Positions 10,769 to 25,700 are shown, counted from the first letter of the stretch. The stretch is 64,000 nucleotides of DNA from Bursaphelenchus xylophilus (GCA_904066235.2 CAJFCV020000006.1:1550001-1614000); one strand, 5' to 3'. Numbers and translations: made by a program. The notes: generated from the sequence alone by a model not told the origin.

Positions 10769-13700
10769 ATGAGATCACGACAGCAACATTCCAACCAACC
10801 GCCGCTGCCGCAGCACTTTGTGGAATCGCTGCAACGCCTCTTCAGCTTGTTGGACGCACAGTGCGGCGGGAAGGGGAAAGTCCCGTTGGAATTGGTAAGA
10901 GATGGGGTAAACGCAGGATAATTGTTTTTTTTTTTGACTACAAATATTGTAAAAAAGTCAAAAAATAAAAAAAGATTTTTGAAAAAATCAAAAAAAAAAA
11001 AAAATAAAATAGTAGAAAAAATAAAAAATAAAAATATTAAATCAAAAATAAATTAAAAATCAAAAAAAAAAATCAAAAATAAATTGAAAAATCAAAAGAT
11101 AATAAATAAATAAAATAAAAGAAATAATAAATCGTAAAAAAATTTAAAATAAAAAAAATAAAATAAAAAAAAATTTAATCAAAAATAAAATGAAAAATGA
11201 AAAAAAAATCAAAATAAAAAATTAAAAAAAATCAAAAAAATAAAACAAAAAATAAAACAAAAAAAACAAAATAAAAATAAAAATTTTAAAATCAAAAATA
11301 AATTAAAAATCAAAAATAAAACAAATTTAAATCAAAAATAAATTGAAAAATCAAAAAAATCAAAATCAAAATGAAAAAAGATAAAAAAATAAATAAAAAA
11401 TAATAAAAAAAAATTTAAAATCAAAAATAAATTAAAAATCAAAAAAATCAAAATAAAAAATTTTAAAAAATCAAAAAAAAAAAAAAAATAAAAAAAAATA
11501 AACAATAATAAAAAAATTTTAAATCAAAAATAAATTAAAAATCAAAAAAAATCCTTATTTTTTTCGTTTTTTTATTTATTTTTTTATTTCAGATCGCATC
11601 TCAATGGCAAAATCTTCAACACCAATTCCCCGCTGGCTTTCTGGAATGTCTGGGCCGTGTCGCTCCGCCTGACGGCCAACTGACATTTGAGAGATTTTTG
11701 GCCGGCTTCCGATTGGTCATCTCCAATCGGCAGCGCACGGTGCGCCTGAAAAGGGTCCGAAGCGAGGGAAAGTTGGATGAAATTGGAAAGTAAGTGAAAT
11801 ATTATTGTAAAACAGCGATGATAAAGTTTACTGGAAGAAAGGATAAAATCTTCTCATTTTGTTTTTGCACAGTGCAAAATTACAGTGTAAAAAAGCTTAG
11901 GTTTTTGCACAGTGCAATTTTCTAATTGAAAAAAGCCTACGATTTTGCACTGTGCAAAATTTTAGTTGAAAAAAGCCTATAATTTTGCACAGTGCAATTA
12001 TATAATTGAAAAAAGCCTATGGTTTTGAACTGTGCAAAAATTTAGTGCTGAAGATACTTGGTTTTTTTTGTACAGTGCAAAATTTAGTTGAAAAAAACCT
12101 ATAATTTTGCACAGTGCAATTTTGTAATTGAAAAAAGCCTATGATTTTGCACAGTGCAAAAATTTAGTGCAGAAAATACTTGGCTTTTTTGCACAGTGCA
12201 ATTTTCTAATTGAAAAAAGCCTATGTTTTTGCACAGTGCAATTTTTTAATTGAAAAAAGCCTATAATTTTGCACTGTGCAAAATTTTACGTTATAAAAAA
12301 TATCTCAAAATAAAATTTTTGAAACTTTAACCTTACCCGTAGCACTAAAAAACAAATAACAATTAATTTCTCTCCCAAAAATTTTTCACTTTTTTCTCCA
12401 TCGTCAGCAAAAATTCCCGAAAATTTTCGCTCAAGAAATGGTCCTTTAAACGCTGTTGTTCTTGCTCGCAACTCTTCTTTATTTGTCCATCCGAAGCGAT
12501 CTGGGGATGCGGTGGGAAAAAGTGGGGGGAATATGACCCGGAAATTTTGTAAAAAGAACATTATTTTAGTTTATTTGGGTTAAAGAGGGGATTTTCGGAT
12601 GAGTAAGGGGAAGGTGGGTATTTTATAAACTGAGATTTTGAGTCATAGATGGGAGGAGTTTTTTAATTTTTGCACAGTGCAGTTTTATAGTTGAAAAAAG
12701 CTTACAATTTTGCACAGTGCAATTTGCTTGTTGAAAAAAGCCTACAATTTTGCACAGTGCAGTTTTCTTGCTCAAAAAAGCCTATGGCTTTGCACAGTGC
12801 AGTTTTCTTTTCAGTCTTAGTAGCCTATACGTTTGCAATGTGCAATTTTATTGTTGGAAAAACCTAAAATTTTGCACTGTGCAATTTTCCTGTTGAAAAA
12901 AGCGTATGACTTTGCACGGGGCGGTTTTTTTGTTGAAAAAAGCCTAGAATTTTGCACCGTGCGAGTTTTTCATTTTATAGTTCGAAAAAGCCTACAATTT
13001 TGCACTGTGCAGTTTTACTGTTGAAAAAAGCATACGTTTTTGCACAGTGCAATTTTCTAGGTTAAAGAAGTCTAAAATTTTGCACTGTGCGGTTTTCTTT
13101 TTCCAAAAAAGGCCTAGAATTTTTGCACTGTGCAATTTTCTAACTGAGAAAAGCCTACAATTTCGCACGGTGCAATTTCGTAGTTGAAAAAAGCCTATAG
13201 CTTTGCACTGTGCAATTTTCTGATTGAAAAAAGCCTATGATTTCGCACTGTGCAATTTTCTAATTGAAAAAAGCCTACGATTTTGCACTGCGCAATTTTT
13301 TATTTTAGTAGATGTAAATTTTAGGGGAAATTGGGAACTAAAAATTCTAAGGATAGTTACAAATTACTGTGATATATAAAAGTGAAGGAATAAGACCGAC
13401 TTTGGAATTTTGAAAAGACACTAAACTCGCTTTCTCGAGCTTTTTTCTCACGTCGGCCCCATTTTTTCCATTTCAATTTTTCAAAAAAAAGCGAGGAAAG
13501 CGTTTTAAACGTTTTGCTTCGGAACGACCGGTGCGATCTTGCTTCTCACTCTTATATGATATATCATCTGATAAGGTATTTTTGTTCATAAATTTACCTC
13601 TCAAATCACCCAATCTTATTCCAGCTACGCCCGAATTCCCGCAATGGGCGTGAACGGGCTCCTGGTCGAGCAGCATCGCCCATTCTCCGCGGCCAGCAAC

Positions 13701-16700
13701 GCACGCGCCCTGAAAGCCCAATACGGCTCGCAACCCGCCCTCAACGCCAAATACGTCCAGCCTCCGGCCCCAATTTTGCGGCTACCCGAGTCGCGCGAGA
13801 ATTATTCGCATTACGATTATTTCAAACCCGAGCCATTCCGACGTCCCGCCAGCGCCGGCGCGGGCCATTTGGTGCGGGCTGGGACCGAAACAAACACGAC
13901 GACATCGGATTCTTCGCCCACCGACAGCAATAATTACAGTGTGGTGATGAGAAGTCGGAGCAAGGTAAATTACATTTTGATGTTTAAAATTCGAAGGGAA
14001 GTTTCAACATTTTTTGTTTGTATTTGATATTATTATTATATTATTTATTTTTTTTGCACTGTGCAGTCTAAATTTTGCACTGTGCAGTCTAAATTTTGCA
14101 CTGTGCGGTCTAAATTTTGCACTGTGCAGTCTGTGGAGTCAGAGTTTTGCATAGTACGGACTCAATTTCGACCAAAAAAATAAAAAAAATCGATAAATTT
14201 TTTATTACCAATTTTATCAACCAAATCATCAAGATTTAAATTTTGCACAGTGCGGAGTCAATTTTTCACTAAAAATCGGGCTGCACTGTGCAATATGGAA
14301 AAAGGTCGAACTGAAAATTCGAAAAATTGCTTTTTATTGAATTCGAGCTGTGACAATTTTTTTATTACCAATTTTATCGACCGTAGCATCAAGATTTAAA
14401 TTTTGCACGGTGCAAAGCCAATTTCGCACTAAAAATCGGACTGCACTGTGCAAAAAATTTTAAATTGTTTTGTGAGCTCAAAATGCTTATAAAAATTCAA
14501 AAACTGGTGGAAAAACTTTCTTCAGGGTCCAAGTAATCCATCAACAAAGCAGATTCGTGCTCCAGCCCCTCCACAGACCAAATCCGTTCATAGTTTACAT
14601 CAAGTTTTGAATGGAAATCGCTATCGGCCGGCTTCGCTGACCTCTTCCGGCAGTGGATCATGTGAGTCTTTGCGTTAGATAGCTCTCATTTTTTATATAA
14701 TCGTATTTTACCACAAAAATAGTTTGATTTTTTGTCTAATGTGATTTTTTAAAAAAAAATTTCTAATTTTTCAATTTTTTCATCAGCTCCGATTTCCTTC
14801 AAATTTTGCACACAATGCGAGGATAGGCCACGTATCAATCGCTGAAAATCTTAGCTCGCGATTTGCAGCGAGAGCCGAGATATTTAGCCAACTTTGCGGC
14901 CGAGAGAGCAAGCGAAATGCGGAGAGCAGTACAGAAAAAACACTTTTTTGGCTATATCTTTGCCAGTTTCGCGCGGGAAAAATAGATTTTTTGTGAAAAC
15001 ATTACCCACTACGGTAGAAATAACCACGAAACTTTTCATACCAAAATTCGCCAAAAAATGGTCAAAATTTTCCAACTTTCGACCAAAAAATCTCGGTCAT
15101 TTCTGCAAAGCGCGAGCTCAAAATCTCTGATATTCCTTCGCAAAAATTATTCTAAATTTATACCAAGTTTCATCAAAATCTGAGCATCGAATTATGGTAA
15201 TTGAACCCTCGGTTTGTCGGGAAAATAATGTGGATTTTTTGCAGCAAAATATAGGATAGTTCCCTCGTAAAATTTCCTGTGTTTTTTTCAACTCTTCCCC
15301 TCGAAAGTTCTCCAAAAATTGCGTCGATGAGTCAACGATCACCCTTATTATAGCGCCTTACTTTCAGCCGCACAATTTGCGGCTTCTTAATCGCCCCCTC
15401 TGGAAACGGGATTTCCACCTCGACGAATAATAACTTTTCCGCGATTTTCGGGAAGACATTACGGCTTCTCCAGAAGCTCCGAGGGATCGTTAGCAGGAGC
15501 GTTTTTGGGGTGATTGAAGATATTTTACAGGCATTTTAGGCAATTCAAATTGGATATTCTAAGGCTTGTCAAGATGCCAGGGTTTACTTTAGCTCAAAAC
15601 AAACCTTTTGAATTGGTAAAAACTTGGTCAAAAATGCATTTGCGTGGTGTTGCGAGAAAAGTTCGGGGGCCTTTTTCGCCCTTACAAACCAAAATTGAGC
15701 TGCTAATTTTTACATATTCTGACAGGGGAACTACTCCAAGTAAGACCCTCAGATTTTGATGAAACTTGGCATAAATTTAGAATATCTTTCTCTAAGATAT
15801 GTATATCCGAGAATCCTAGGTCGCGCTTTGCAGAAACGACCAAGATTTTTAGAACGAAAGTCGGCGAAAATTTAAGACTTTTTGCCGAATTTTGGCACGA
15901 AAAGTTTCATGACAATTTCATTTTTGCCAAAAAAGTTAGGAAAACCATTTTTGCCAAAAAAATTTAAAAAAGCATTTTTGCAAAAAAAAATTAAAAAGCA
16001 TTTTTGCCAAAAAAAATAGAAAGCATTTTAAGGGTTTTTTGCCGCAAAAAAGGGTTTTTTTGCACGGTGCGGCTCACAAAAAAAAAGCAAAAAAAAGTCT
16101 ACGCACTTTCTGCCAGGACTACTAGTCTTTTCATAAAGTGCATGGACATATTGTTGTGTGTGAAATGCACAGTGCAAATGTCGATGCACTTTATGAAACC
16201 GCTAATATCTCGCATGTCCAAATAGTTGCAAAAAAACAAGTCTAAATTTAGCCAAATTACTATTCAAATGTCACTAAATACTCGAGCGTTGCACTTTTCC
16301 CACTCCTTCCAAGTAGTATGAACTATAACATTATTATATTTCAAATCGACAACACTGTTTCTAGGTTCCGGTTCGAGTGGAATGGCCGAGGTGCGTTGGA
16401 CCAATTCCCGTCAGTCCTCCTCCAACTCGCCGCCCGACTCCGGCCCCCGATACGCGGAGGAGCATCAGCATCAGGTGGTAGGTTTACAATGTATTTTATT
16501 GCGGGCACAAAAGAAGAAGAATTCATTTACTCCGAACATAACAGCTTATACGTTTCGCCGACTACTTTTTGGCGGGTCGAAAGCCCTTCCGCGAGATCGC
16601 CACACTCCGCTTCTGCAGCGCGTTCAGGCGGTAGATGCCTTGCTCGACGAGGTCGGCCTGCGTCGCCAGGGGCACTGAGCGTTTCCCGGGTCTGAAAATT

Positions 16701-19700
16701 ATGCGAAATTAGAGTCGTAGGGAAACATTAAGGCCACAAAAAGCCGCAAAGAGGGTCGCAGCGAAAAATTAAGGCCAAAAATGGCTGAAAAGAGCGTTTC
16801 AGGGGCCGCTGCGGACTCTTTAGAGCCCGCTGCAAGCTCCTTGAAGCTTGAGGCTCTAGCGACGCCTAGTTACAAGTGACAGCCTAGTTACAAGTTCTCA
16901 AAACTGGAAAATTTTTCCATCCGATTCCCTTAAAAAACCCCTTAAAACGAAAACTTGGGATGCCAATTTTGAGTTCTTGGCATTATGCAACAATGATGTA
17001 TTTGTGGCTCTAATACATCTATGAAAGCGACGAACTTGATCCAGTGGCAAAAACCGTACTTTTTTGTATCCAGAAAGTATCAAAAAATGTGGCAAAATGC
17101 CTCCCTTTCCAACTAAAAACATCCGTCTTTAAGGTCCCTCTCAAAAAGAGCGCGCTTTTAAAATCCCAGTTTTTCACATGGAAAGGGAGGTATTTTGCCA
17201 CATTTTTTGCTACTTCCCGGATGCAAAATGATACATTTTCTGCACAGTGGATCAGATCTGCCACTGTAGAGCCGGCAAAATTGCCTACCTGAAGTTTAAT
17301 CGGCTAAGCGCCACACTCCTCTTCTCCATTCGTGGGTCGGGCTGGGAAAACACCTCCGCCCAGTCGGGTTCTACCTGTTCTTGGGGCTGCATGTACAGAT
17401 ATCTTGCATTTGGGTTCTCTGCTGCCATCTGAAAACAAAATTATGAGCTTTGAGAGATTATTAGCTTGTTTTGACGTCAATTTATATTAACCATGACTTC
17501 AAAAGAGGCGATCGGAAAAAAATCGATCTATCGTTGCGCTACAATGTTCTATGGCTTTGTAATGCATCTTATTCTGTAGAAAGAAGCTTATACTACTAGA
17601 TAAAACTTTGCAAACAAGTACTTTTCCTCTCGGCGACTGAAAAAATTGCAAATTACATTGTACTAGACGCAGCTCCCGGTGGCTCAAAAAATGGCCTGTG
17701 AATTGCAAATCAATCCCTAAACTATGTATTGTTTGATGCCGCTGGGTCAAATAACACTTAGACTTTCAAATAAATGAATGACAAAAAATATCGAGCGTAT
17801 CAAGTGTCAGAATCATAATAATTTTATTGTACTAGGTTCAAAAGTTGAGGAATTATAAAAAAATCGTTATAACAAAACGGCAGACAGAGTTTTTTGAAAG
17901 CGATGACGTGAAATAGATACTAGACAGCGCTGAAAAGCCTTGAGAATTTGGACATTGTGGATTTTGTCGCGTTTTGGCTACGAAAATTGCAAAAGAAGTG
18001 CTTATTGTTAGCACAGTGCATTTTGACCCAAAAATGCAACTTGAACAGTGCATTTCAAAATTTTTTGCGATTCTCATTCTCGCAGCGACAACTTCTTTCC
18101 TTCCAAAGCGCGACGAAATTCGGGGGTGCTTTTTCGGGCCGTATAGTATACACATATTATACCACACAATGACAGACCAGATCCAGTGGCAAAAAACGTG
18201 CCATTTTGCATTCGGGAGGTATCAGAAAATGTGGCAAAATGCCTCCATCTCTAACTAAAAAAACTGCGTTTTGAAGGGTCGCTCGAAAAAATAGCGGGTG
18301 CGTGTTTTAAATCTGAGTTTTTTCACTTGAAGAGGGAGGTATTTTGCCACATTTTTTGATACTTCCCGGATGCAAAATGATACGTTTTTTGCCACTGGAT
18401 CAGGTCCGCCTCAGTAGCCTTATGTAGAGCATTAATTTCGCGGTTATTGGAATATCAGTTTGTCGGGAAAATAATGAGCAAAATTTCACATGGCTTTATT
18501 GAAATGAAAAGCAATTTGATTTTGTCGCGACACATTTTTTTCTCTGGTGTTGCGATTTTCGATGCGACAGAGTGCTCGTTATTTTCCCGACAGACTGATA
18601 TTTCAATAACCCTTTTTATGTCCGCAATTTCACCAAAAAACTCAACCAAAAAACTCACCAAAACCACCTCTCCGTCCTCCGCATTCCTGCCGGCCGTGTG
18701 CGGCGCCGCCTCGATCAGCATGACCATGGAGGTGAAGGCGAAAGTCATCATAATTCTGGGCCACATCTCTTTTGAAAATGGGTTCGCGGGTGCTCTGGCC
18801 CGAAGTTGTACAATCTGCAAGCAGCCGCAATCGCACACCCTTAAATATGGGCCCTCGTCACGCGTCGAGGGAGGAGAATAAATGGACTTGGGGTTTGCAC
18901 GAAACGCCGAGGTAAAGCCGCCGCAATGTATAGGTGTTTATTACAACCGGTAGGGATTCTGGAAGCGGGTGATGCAATTCTCCCGCACGCACGCACAGGA
19001 CATGGGAAATGTTTTTTGGGAGTGACGAAACGCGTCGATAACTGTGATGCGTTGCAAACAAGGACCGCTAAGCCGGTTATCTTGAGTTGGGAGAAGGTGC
19101 AGTGGGAGGAAAACAGATCAAATTAAGTCGATTGTGTTGTTAGAAAGACCTGATTTGGGGAGTATTGCTTATTATGAAATTTGAGAGAATTATTGGTTTA
19201 TGTTAAAAAAAATTTTTTGCACAGTGCAATTTTGTTGAACAAAAAAGCCTAGGGTTTTGCACAGTGCAATTTCATAGTTGAAAAAAGCCTAAATTTTTGC
19301 ACAGTGCAATTTTGTAGAACAAAAAAGCCTGTATTTTTGCACAGTGCAAATTTCTAGTTGAAAAAAGTCTATATTTTTGCACAGTGCAAATTTTTCTGCT
19401 GAATTTTTTTGCACAGTGCGGTTTTTTAGTTGAAAAAAGCCTACAGAATTGCACAGTGCAATTTTGTAGAGCAAAAAAGCCTAGATTCTTGCACAGTGCA
19501 GATTTGTAAAACAAAAAAGCCTAAATTTTTGCACAGTGCAATTTTATATTTGAAAAAAGCCTACAGAATTGCACAGTGCAGACTTGAAGAACGAAAAAAC
19601 CTAGACTTCTGCGCAGTGAGAATTTATAGTTGAAAAAATAAGCCTAAGTTTTTGCACAGTGCAATTTTATAATTGAAAAAAGCCTACGGTTTTGCACCGT

Positions 19701-22700
19701 GCAGTTTCCTAGTTGAAAAAGGCCTAAATTTTTGCACAGTGCAATTTCATAGGACTAAAAAGCCCATATTCTCGCACAGTGCAATTTTGTAGAACAAAAA
19801 AGCCTAGATTTTTGCACAGTGAAATTTCAAAACTACATGGATTTTCATGACGTGCCCTGAGGCAAAATTAAAGTCGTAAAACTAAAGTCGATGCTGCAAA
19901 CGGACTGACCACTCTATGTTTAGTAGGCCGACATTTATATTGCGGACTCAGCAAAAACAACGCCCCCAGTAATTGTCCGATCGCATGATAACGGCAATTT
20001 TGGCATAATTGCAGTGCAAAGTGTTTTTTGGGCGAGGTCAATGGGGCTAAATGGTCGAAATGACGGTGACGATGCGGTCTGAAAAAGGTCGATTTGTCGT
20101 CAAGATGGATGTTTTGCAAAAGTTTTGACGTTTCCGTGCGCATTCGTTGCGATTTTAGAGCGCACTGTGCGTTCGATTGCCCTTTTCAAACCAATTTTTT
20201 GCACTGTGCGGGATGGCAGTGCGTCGTGAAGTTGGTTTGTCGCGGCGCGACAAGTTTTTCGAGCGACAGCGCACTGTGCAAGAAGCCGGAAATTGCACCG
20301 TGCAAACGACTTTCTTGTGGTTTGCACTGTGCAAAAAGGGAAGAATTGAACTTGTCGCGAATGCACTGTGCATTTTTCATTTTGCACAGTGCGCCGTCGC
20401 TCGAAAAACTTGTCGCGCCGCGACGAACCAACTTCACGGTGCACGGCGACGCCGCACAGTGCAGAAAAATTGTTTTGAAAAGGGCGATCGAATGCACAGT
20501 GCGCTCTTTTTTTGGACCCCGCTGGATTTTTATCGCGCGACAAATGCACTGTGCATTTTTCATTTTGCACAGTGCGCCGTCGCTCGAAAAACTTGTCGCG
20601 CCGCGACAAACCAACTTCCCGGTGCACTGCGACGCCGCACAGTGCAAAAAATTGTTTTGAAAAGGGCAATCGAATGCACAGTGCGGTCTTTTTTCGGACC
20701 CGCCCATTTTTTTATCTCGCGACAAGTTGTCGCAACGCCGAATTCATGCACCTGCACAGTGCGGAAACATGTCAAGACTTTTTGGCTCACTCTCCGCAAA
20801 GTGCATGGAATTTTCCCGCGGGGTGCGTTCGCAAAAAAAGTGCATCGCTAGTGCAAAAAAGTGACGTCACAGCGTGCGAAAAAACACAGAGCAAAGGGAC
20901 TATGCAAAATTCTCCGGGCATGGGTTTTGTGCAAATTTGCGTATTAGAAAATCCGATCATCGTACTTGAGTTCCTTCCCTTCTAAGGGCAATGACGTTGA
21001 CTAAAGACCCAAGAAGCCCAGAGACTTACTTGAAAACTACGGTGGCCGCTTAACTATAGGCGCTAGCGCGGAAACGCAAAAGCAGTCAAAACAAGCAACT
21101 AATCCGCAAATCTACCTCACCCTGCTTCCATGTAAAGGCCCGAGTAAAGAAATACAATCTATATATAATACGAAATGCGGCGCTACAACTCCGCGCTCCC
21201 TACAATCCGTCCTTCCTCCCATAAATACTAGTGAATTGTAGCATCAATTGTAGCTTTATGAGGAGCTGAATTGTAGCTACTTGTAAAGAAAAAGATTCAA
21301 AAAAAGTGGGTTGACAAAGGAACAATGCCATTCCATATTAAACTCGACCAATGTTTGCCCGGTGGGGGATTTGTAAGCGGTTCGAAAGTGGGCCAAACAA
21401 TGGGTTAGGGCAGAAACTGTGGTCCAAATGTGTAATGGATACGTTGGAGAGAGGGAGGCGACAAACTAAACCATGACGGGATGAATAATGTAAAATTAGG
21501 GCAAACATGGCAGTGTCGGGAAAATAATGTGGATTTAGCAATCTGTCCGGAAAATAATGTGGATTTCTCAGTCTGTCGGGAAGATAGTGTGGATTTCTCA
21601 GTCTGTCCGGAAAATAATGTGGATTTAGCAGTCTGTCCGGAAAATAATGTGGATTTGTTCAGCCTGTCGGGAAAATAACGTGGATTTTACGGCATGTCGA
21701 GAAAATAATGTTGATTTATCGGTCTGTGCTAGCCGTCGCAAAGCGATGATGGGGGATTTCAAGCTGCGATCAGTCCACATTAATTTCCCGACGGAGTGAG
21801 ATGGCAGTCCAAAGATATCAATATAGATCTCTTTTTTTTGCGAGATTGATCAAACAGTAGCTAAATTTAAAAAATTCTAGGCTAATTTAAAAACCAAAAA
21901 AATTGCAGTGCAAAGATACATAGGATTTTTCTGAATTATTTTTTGGTGCACAGTGCAAAAATATAGGCTTTTCTCAACTAGGGAATTGCACTGTGCAAAA
22001 TTCTAGGCTTTTTTCAACTGCGAAATTGCACAGTGCAATTATACAGTGCAAAGATTGGGTTAATTTTAACTACGCTTTTGCACAGTGCAAAATTCTAGAC
22101 TTTTTTCAACTATGAAACTGCACAGTGCAAACCTATAGGCTTTTTTTAACTACGAAATTGCACAGTGCAAAAAAATTTGCTCAATTCAAGCTTGTCGCTT
22201 ACAGTGTGCAATTTTTCCAACCCAACCGTATTCGAATACAACCCGAGAACATCACAAACCAACTGATACTGCTCAAAAACCCTTGGCGAAACCCGGAAAC
22301 GCCGTCTGAATTGAAATTCTCAAATTTAAATTTATTCCGCCGAGCTCAGCCGGTCCGAGTTCGAGCCCGGGGCTTTATAAATGCGTGCCGCACATCCCAA
22401 GGCCCGCCTCCGAAAGCCGCTTATCGCCGAGCGCTCGCGGATAACGGTGGGAAATTTCGTATGCAGCTGAATGATGAGTTGTAGACGCAACAAGATTACT
22501 CGAAAATTTGCTGGAGAGACGTCTGAGGAGATAAATAATTGGAAAACTTGAACGTATTTACTTTCAAAATTACTGTATAATGACGAAATCGCAAAAAAAT
22601 CTTACTGTAGAATACAGAAAAGCAAAAAAATGACAAATTTATTGTATCTAGTCCTAGAAAAGCTCATAAAATCTACAAAAATTACTTGATTAAACTAAAA

Positions 22701-25700
22701 GAAAAAGGGGTAGAGTATTAAAATCCAGTTTTTCTTGAGTATTCCTCGTAGTATTTGCTTTTGAAAACACAATATTCCCTTTTTTTCGGGGCAATTCCCC
22801 ATAAACTTTGGGTTTTACGAACTCTTCATAAATTTCGAAGCATATAAACTTGGATTCCTCAGCTGGAGAAAAAATAGACGCTTATTTTTCTATCCCTACA
22901 ATGCCGAGTGTAAAATCCAACATAAATTTTCGCACAGTGCAGTACATTTTCCGGCTGCACTGTGCACGAAAAGTTTGTCAAATTTCGCACAGTGCAAAGT
23001 TCAATATAAAATTTTTTGCACCGTGCAGTAAATTTTCCGGCTGCACTGTGCACGAAAAGTTTGTCAAATTTCGCACACTGCAACCTCCAACATAAAATTT
23101 CGCACAGTGCAGTAAATTTGTCGGCTACACCGTGCACGAAAAGTTTTTTAAATTTTACACAGTGCAAAATCCAACAAAAATTTTCGCACAGTGCAGTAAG
23201 TTTTAAGACTGCACCGTGCACGAAAAGTTTGTCAAATTTCGCACAGTGCAAAGTCCAAATAAATTTTTTTTTGCACCGTGCAGTAAAGTTCCACTGCACT
23301 GTGCATAAGATTATGCGATAAAACAAAAACGGCCTCCGCACAGTGCAAAATTTTTCAAGAAAAACATCCACTGCACTGTGCAAAAATTCTTCTAATAAAA
23401 AAGCCTCTGCACAGTGCAAGATTTTTTTCTGACAAAAGGTCGCTGCACTGTGCAATTTGTTCAAAAAAGCGGCCGCGCAGTGCAAAAATTCTTCTAAAAA
23501 GTTTTGCACTGTGCAAAAAAAATGCCAAAAAGCCTTTGCACTGCGCAATTTTTTCAAAAAAAAGCATCCGCACTGTGCAAAAATTCTTCTAAAAAGTTTC
23601 GCACTGTGCAAAACTTTTGACAAAAAGCCTCTGCACTGTGCAATTTTTTTCAAAAAAAAGCATCCGCACAGTGCAAAAATTCTTCTAAAAAGTTTCGCAC
23701 TGTGCAAAATTTTTCAAAAGAAAAACAGTCTGCACAGTGCAGAAAAATTTGCCAAAAGAAAGTCTCTGCACAGTGCAAAAATTCGTCTGACAAAAAATTC
23801 CTCTGCACTGTGCGGCGAAAAAAAGTTTTGCACGGTGCAGGACGAATTTGCATAACTGCGTAACAAATGATGTCAAAACACGGAATGCACGTGGAATTGA
23901 GTTATGACGCAGTAACAAAAGACACCAGACATTATTTTAAGCGTTTATAGGAAGCAAAAAATGTTTTTGAATATTCAAGTTGAAACATTTCGGAATTTTA
24001 TACATGTCCAACGGGGAAAATTGTGACTCTGTGAGTTCGAAATTGATATTCCGCTCGGTATAGAGGTCGAGGTTACGTGCGGGGATATCAAATTTACATC
24101 AATGTGAACAATGATGTATAACAATATAAACATCATCGATATATATAGAAAACCCATAGTAAAGAATAAAAAATGAACTTTGGAACATTGCTAGTCAATA
24201 TCGTCACGTAAAAATTGGAAATTTCAAATTTCCCATCATTTTTTGTAAATTTTTGGCATTCTGTTTCAGGTTTTCTAAAATGCTCAAATTTGTCTGGAAA
24301 TCAATTTTATCACTGTAATAGGGCTGGGAAATGATAGGAGGCAGAGAAATATAAGTTTTTTTTTGCAAGTTAGACCAGTAAAATCTGTTTTGTCATCAAT
24401 TATATAAACTTATAATATGTATATAATATATACTATAAGTCTGTCGGGAAAATAATGAGCACCCTGTCACTATGCCGATCGTGTCGCTGAAGAAAAAAGC
24501 AAATTGATTTTACCACAGGACAATTCATTTTCTCGACGGCTATGCAATTTTCGATGCGACAAAGTGCTCGTTATTTTCCCGACAGACGCAGATCAAGATG
24601 ACTAGCTCAATAAAGCCATCAGAGATATAGTCGTTAGGTAGGCTTAGCGACAATAAAAAGGGTAGACTCACATTTGTTTGGCGAATTACCGACCGGTCGG
24701 CACAACGACACGCAGTTACAGTTGACTTTGCGACTTTATTCGGGCCAAAGAAGAGACCAAAAATTGTACGAGCCATTACTTTTATACCAAATTTTTTGCA
24801 CTTTTGCAGATTTAAAAAAAAGTTCAAAAAAATCAAAAAAAAATTTCTTTGATTTTTGCTCTAAATTTTATAAAAGAACTAGTATAGCCTCCCGATATCC
24901 CTCCCAGAAATCTTAACTAAACCTTTACCCCCATCCACCACCTTCTGTTCCCAAAAATACGTTTGGTTTCACTGGCCTGATCGAATAAACTTCAGGGCTA
25001 ATGCCAATTACTGGGTGTAAATTCAATTTCGCAAAGTTTCCGTCGAAACAGAGCGAAATGTAATTTGTGGGCACGTCAAATGCAAACGCAGAAGCGATCA
25101 ATGTGCAAGAAAATGGTCTTTTGTTCGAACTGGAGAAATCTGCACTGTGCAGGAAACTTTTTTTTTGGCATTTTGAACGCACTGTGCGTCAAAATTAATC
25201 TGCACCGTGCGATAAAAATGAGAGTTTCGAATGCACAGTGCGGCAAGAAAATGAAGCTGCACCGTGCGATAAAAAAAAGAGATTTTGAATGCACGGTGCA
25301 ATAAAAAAAATGTCTGCACTGTGCGATAAAAAACAGTTTTGAACGCACTGTGCGGCAAAAAAATTTTGTCTTTTTTTTGCACCGTGCAAAAAATTTGGTA
25401 TTTGGACCGCCCTGTGCGATAAAAAAGAGTGTTTCTAACGTACCGCACCGTGCGCTGATAAAAAGATAAATCCGCACTGTGCGACAAAACAAAGAGGCTT
25501 TGAACGAACGCACGGTGCGGCGAAAAAATTGACCTGCACTGTGCATTGAATAAAAGAGAGGTTCGAACGCACAGTGCAGCAAAAAAAAAACAAATCTGCA
25601 CCGTGCAATAAAAAGTGAGGTTTTGAATGCACTGCGCGACAAAAAAAGAGCTTTTGACCGCACTGTGCAATTAAAAAAGAGAGTTTTGCAACGCACTGTG

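Noticed and set aside
16318..16695. 125-codon plus-strand frame over 16318-16695
   Set aside because: It reads SAPCD-like exon 5 in the wrong frame and then the complement of the neuropeptide gene's last exon.
18455..18838. 127-codon minus-strand frame as an unspliced gene
   Set aside because: The N-terminal part is the signal-peptide exon of the neuropeptide gene; beyond the GTGAGT donor the frame runs into a family D MITE.
22859..23707. 282-codon minus-strand open frame and similar Cys/Ala/Val/Gln-rich frames in palindrome arrays (e.g. 44626-45525, 25076-25738, 20177-20851)
   Set aside because: They translate the GCAC-N-GTGC repeat in any frame, overlap on both strands, and lack splice or start context.
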